DNA of 64,000 nt from Leptospira kobayashii (GTDB taxonomy: Bacteria; Spirochaetota; Leptospiria; Leptospirales; Leptospiraceae), in assembly GCF_003114835.2 (NCBI RefSeq), contig NZ_AP025028.1:1197501-1261500 (forward strand), read 5' to 3'. The translations under genes were made by a program, and so were the position numbers. This document shows positions 61,540-64,000 of the stretch, one piece after another. Below the pieces are notes generated by a model. That model was given only the letters and a program-made list of their open reading frames with translations, was not told the origin of the DNA and searched no databases. Within the stretch, counting starts at the first letter, position 1. Each line of letters starts with the position of its first letter.

Positions 61540-62412
61540 CTACTTCTTCAGAACAACAAACCTTTGTTTTTGGGAGGAGTCGTTTTTGATTTCCCCTTCG
61601 CGGTAACCGATTTTTTTACCTTCGTCCAAAATCCATTCCGCAAAATCGGGATGTGTTTCCAGCGCCAGAGTTCCTCCGTTTTCCAAATGCGAAAGAGCAC
61701 CTTCCAGAAGAGAAGAATGGAATATTTTGAAATCATCCACAAAGAGTGCGAGATGGGGCTCGAAGTTTAACACGTCTTCCATGATATCTTTTTTTTCCTC
61801 CGAGGGTATGTAAGGAGGATTGGAAAGTATGGCGTGAAATTTCAAATCGGAAGCGATGTTTTTGAAAAGATCCGATTCCAGGAAATGAATCGGGCGAGTG
61901 CCGGGCGGAGTGACTTCATTGTCATTTTTTTCGGCAACTTGCAAGGCATCACCGGAAATATCCGTAGCCCAGATTTCCGCCTGGGAAATCAAACGGGACA
62001 GAGAAACGGCGATACACCCGCTTCCGGTGCATAGGTCGAGTATTTTCGGATTTCCTATTTCGGCAAAAATATTCTTTGAATCTTTGTAGAACCAATCCAC
62101 CAATTCTTCGGTTTCCGGCCGGGGAATTAACGTGTGTTCGTTGACGTAGAAGTCGTATTTATGAAAACCTTTTTTACCTGTAATGTACGCGACCGGTTTC
62201 TTTTTGCTTCTTTCTACGATGCGTTCCCGGTAAGTTTCTATTTCTTTAGGACTCAAAGGCATTTCGAACTGGGAATAGAGTTTTATGCGGGGAAGATTTA
62301 AGAGATCGGATAACAGCCATTCGGCGTCTACCCTTGGGTTTGTGATTCCTTTTTTTTCTAAAAATTCCGTGGATCTTTTTAAGTAATAAAGTAGAGTGTT
62401 TGGTTCGGTCAT
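61540..62412 (-). CDS. prmC: Release-factor glutamine methyltransferase
   Basis: A 290-aa SAM methyltransferase that modifies the GGQ glutamine of release factors. The N-terminal helical domain ends near residue 75, then DLCTGSGCIAVSLSRL is the SAM motif and NPPYIPSEEKK is the NPPY catalytic loop. AAGG sits between the tRNA 3' end and the ATG, so its ribosome-binding site abuts the tRNA. It is followed by the hairpin and repeat region. Confidence 0.92.
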   Translation of the reverse strand: MTEPNTLLYYLKRSTEFLEKKGITNPRVDAEWLLSDLLNLPRIKLYSQFEMPLSPKEIETYRERIVERSKKKPVAYITGKKGFHKYDFYVNEHTLIPRPETEELVDWFYKDSKNIFAEIGNPKILDLCTGSGCIAVSLSRLISQAEIWATDISGDALQVAEKNDNEVTPPGTRPIHFLESDLFKNIASDLKFHAILSNPPYIPSEEKKDIMEDVLNFEPHLALFVDDFKIFHSSLLEGALSHLENGGTLALETHPDFAEWILDEGKKIGYREGEIKNDSSQKQRFVVLKK

Positions 62413-62419
62413 TTTACCT

Positions 62420-62492
62420 TGCCCCCGACAGGATTCGAACCTGTGTCAACAGTTTAGGAAACTATTGTTCTATCCACCTGAACTACGGGAGC
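62420..62492 (-). tRNA. tRNA-Arg (anticodon CCT)
   Basis: A 73-nt cloverleaf on the minus strand. The acceptor stem GCTCCCG/CGGGGGC has one T-G pair; the D stem is GTTC/GAAC; the anticodon stem ATAGT/ACTGT holds loop TTCCTAA with anticodon CCT (reads AGG); the T arm is ACAGG-TTCGAAT-CCTGT. The discriminator is A, and CCA is not encoded. It begins the base after the Crp-like stop and ends eight bases before the prmC ATG. Confidence 0.9.
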
Positions 62493-63137
62493 TTAACCTG
62501 GTTTTCGTTTCTGATTCACAATCCTTTGGAAATCATTGATATTGTGAATAACTATTTTGTCGGGATATAGATCCAATTTGCCTGTTTTTACAAATTGCAT
62601 AATGACTTTTTGTACTTCTCCGACGGGTTGCGCGCACCAACTGGCGATGTCTTCTACAGTGGAAGTAAGAACGATCTCACTATAAACATCGTTCGAATAT
62701 TGTTTTTCGTAGAGCATGACGAATACATCGCATACTTTTCCCAGTATATCATCCATAAGAAGGATCATGAGTCTGCGTTTTTGGTCGTAGATTCGAAAGG
62801 AAAAAATATGGAGTAATTTCATCGCAAGCGCCGGGTTCTTGGTCATGAGCATTTCGAAATTGGCACGATTGAAATTGAGTGCTTTCACTTCAGTGACTGC
62901 CGTAGCGGTGGCGGACCGAGGTTGTTCTTCCAGAATCGCCATCTCGCCCAGGATATCGCCTGCTTCCAGCACATCCAGGGTCTTGATCGAGTTTCCGATT
63001 GTTTTTGTGATCTTTACCTTGCCTTCTTTGATCAAATAAAAATCATTTCCAGGTTCGTATTCGCAAAACAAGACATCATTCGGCTCAAAAACTTTTCCGA
63101 ATTTTCCGAACATCGCTTCCAGCATTTGATCATTCAT
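62493..63137 (-). CDS. Crp/Fnr-like cyclic-nucleotide-binding protein
   Basis: A 214-aa protein. The N-terminal cNMP domain (about 20-115) has [15 protein letters not shown] and [17 protein letters not shown], the phosphate-binding loop type. The C-terminal part (about 140-210) is a degenerate winged helix, [30 protein letters not shown], without a clear recognition-helix signature. It may bind cAMP and DNA. Its stop is immediately followed by the tRNA gene, and its start overlaps the upstream gene's stop by one base (TAATG). Confidence 0.8.
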   Translation of the reverse strand: MNDQMLEAMFGKFGKVFEPNDVLFCEYEPGNDFYLIKEGKVKITKTIGNSIKTLDVLEAGDILGEMAILEEQPRSATATAVTEVKALNFNRANFEMLMTKNPALAMKLLHIFSFRIYDQKRRLMILLMDDILGKVCDVFVMLYEKQYSNDVYSEIVLTSTVEDIASWCAQPVGEVQKVIMQFVKTGKLDLYPDKIVIHNINDFQRIVNQKRKPG

Positions 63138-64000
63138 TAGGATTTACCCGCTTTGACTTTTGCTTTTGCATCTTCGGAAATGCTATCATCGGTCGGTGGA
63201 AGAAGAGTTACTTTTTGATACAATTGCAATGCTTTGTCTTTCTCTCCGTTTGCTTCTGTAGCAAGCGCTAGGTGGTAAACGGTTTCTTTCAATAGCTGGC
63301 CTTTCGGATACTTTTTGATAAAATTGGAAAAGGTATTGATCGCAGAAGCATTGTCCTTTGCTTTATAGTAAGCCTTTCCCAGATAAAATAAGGAATTTTC
63401 CACCAATTGTTCTTCTTCTTGGGTGACCGAGTCGGTTCTTTCCGAAATCTCTTTGTAAAAGGAACTCGCTTCCGCAAATTTGCCCGCGCTCATCATTGTG
63501 GAAGCTTTGTCATGTTGGGCCTGAATGGAGTTCGGATCTACCGTAGAAGTCGACGGGTCTTTTTGAACCGCCATTGTTTTTAGCATTTCCTGTAGTTTTC
63601 CGTTCCCAGCACCCGGTTCCGGTTTATAAACTAATTCCGGTAAGGTGAGAGGATAAGATCCTTTTCTTGCGGCCAAGTCTTGCAATTGTTTTGCGCGATC
63701 GATGTACTGTCCGTCCGGATAATGTTGTAGGTATTGACTGAATGCATAAGCTGCATGTTCATGATTTCCGTTTTTGAAAAACACTTCCGCAACATTCATA
63801 AGTTCGAAGGCAGGGTTTTTTGCTTCCCCTTGGCCTAAAATTTCTCTTACTTGTCTGTGCACTTGGCGGAGTTGGCTTGAAAAAACTTTTAACATCTTGA
63901 TGATAAGATGAGTTTTATCACTTACGAATCTTTCAAATTCGGGGACTTTGAATACAAGTACAGTGGCAGCACCGATCACTTGGGCTGTTTCTTCTCTGGG
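63137..64000 (-). CDS. cNMP-domain/TPR protein (5' end outside window)
   Basis: The frame is open to the right edge. The first visible residues ([26 protein letters not shown]) are the C-terminal end of a cNMP-binding domain. A region of tetratricopeptide-like repeats follows ([91 protein letters not shown]). It looks like a cyclic-nucleotide-controlled TPR scaffold. It is coupled by one-base overlap to the Crp-like gene. Confidence 0.78.
   Translation of the reverse strand, partial: PREETAQVIGAATVLVFKVPEFERFVSDKTHLIIKMLKVFSSQLRQVHRQVREILGQGEAKNPAFELMNVAEVFFKNGNHEHAAYAFSQYLQHYPDGQYIDRAKQLQDLAARKGSYPLTLPELVYKPEPGAGNGKLQEMLKTMAVQKDPSTSTVDPNSIQAQHDKASTMMSAGKFAEASSFYKEISERTDSVTQEEEQLVENSLFYLGKAYYKAKDNASAINTFSNFIKKYPKGQLLKETVYHLALATEANGEKDKALQLYQKVTLLPPTDDSISEDAKAKVKAGKS

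Noticed and set aside
61222..61770. 182-aa frame running from LR1 through LR2 into prmC
   Set aside because: Composed of repeat DNA and the antisense of prmC, with no Shine-Dalgarno or codon signature.
1..64000. CRISPR arrays, IS elements, rRNA genes
   Set aside because: No regularly spaced repeats, no transposase-like protein and no rRNA sequence were seen.

Overview
The window reads as chromosomal DNA of a Leptospira-type spirochaete, probably of the saprophytic branch. The pointers are moderate-to-low GC, frequent TTG/GTG starts, loose lipoprotein signal peptides ending in a Cys, a leucine-free-domain isopropylmalate synthase, abundant Rsb-type partner-switching proteins, 7TMR-DISM sensors, class III cyclases, and NHL and DUF1566 lipoproteins. 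The genus call comes from gene content and protein style, not from a database search. No phage, IS element, CRISPR array or rRNA was seen. One tRNA (Arg, CCT) is present.

Layout. 0-1.8 kb: end of one membrane protein and a GT-C-like membrane protein. 1.8-6.6 kb (minus): D-aminoacylase-like amidohydrolase with its own palindromic promoter, an NHL-repeat lipoprotein, and a short isopropylmalate synthase preceded by a leucine-rich leader peptide and attenuator. 6.9-11.9 kb: DUF6941 protein, alpha/beta hydrolase, HAD phosphatase, DUF3995 protein, RhlE-like helicase, aminotransferase. 12.0-16.7 kb: a partner-switching operon (unknown protein, STAS antagonist, RsbW-like ATPase, SpoIIE phosphatase). 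17-24.3 kb: symporter, CBS protein, then a lipid operon (acyl-CoA synthetase, acyl-CoA dehydrogenase, histidine kinase, MaoC hydratase). 24.3-29.8 kb: DUF1292 protein, HNH nuclease, acyltransferase, Tat-exported amine oxidase, and a 7TMR-PAS-RsbW-like sensor. 29.8-33.8 kb (minus): M23 peptidase, HAD, RsmI, XRE-cupin and PrmA in a tight operon. 34.0-44.7 kb (minus): a ten-gene run (UbiA-like, small membrane protein, EtfB, EtfA, LolA-like, unknown 656-aa protein, TrpS, ComEC, RsmA, sterol-desaturase-like) closed by a clear terminator. 44.8-49.1 kb: adenylate cyclase, degenerate HD-GYP protein, TPR-CAP protein. 49.2-51.2 kb: arsR-arsC-arsH-GNAT operon with no arsenite pump. 51.2-57.9 kb: second acyl-CoA dehydrogenase, unknown protein, ThrB, two small unknown proteins, DsbA-like protein, malate dehydrogenase. 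58-60.5 kb: DUF1566 lipoprotein, membrane protein, and a DHFR-like reductase divergent from an HxlR regulator across a perfect palindrome. 61.5-64 kb (minus): a cNMP/TPR protein, Crp-like protein, tRNA-Arg and prmC packed without gaps.

The most unusual signals are non-coding. A 128-134 nt dispersed element (called LR1 here) occurs three times (16.9, 53.5 and 61.1 kb) with long identical blocks. A GC-rich, hairpin-laden element (LR2) occurs twice (16.7 and 61.3 kb), both times beside LR1. The second clear signal is the leucine leader-peptide attenuator in front of an isopropylmalate synthase that has lost the usual feedback domain. Signalling themes recur: two RsbW-type ATPases, one STAS protein, one SpoIIE phosphatase, one histidine kinase, one cyclase and two cNMP-binding proteins. 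Together they suggest a cell that routes environmental input through partner switching and cyclic nucleotides.
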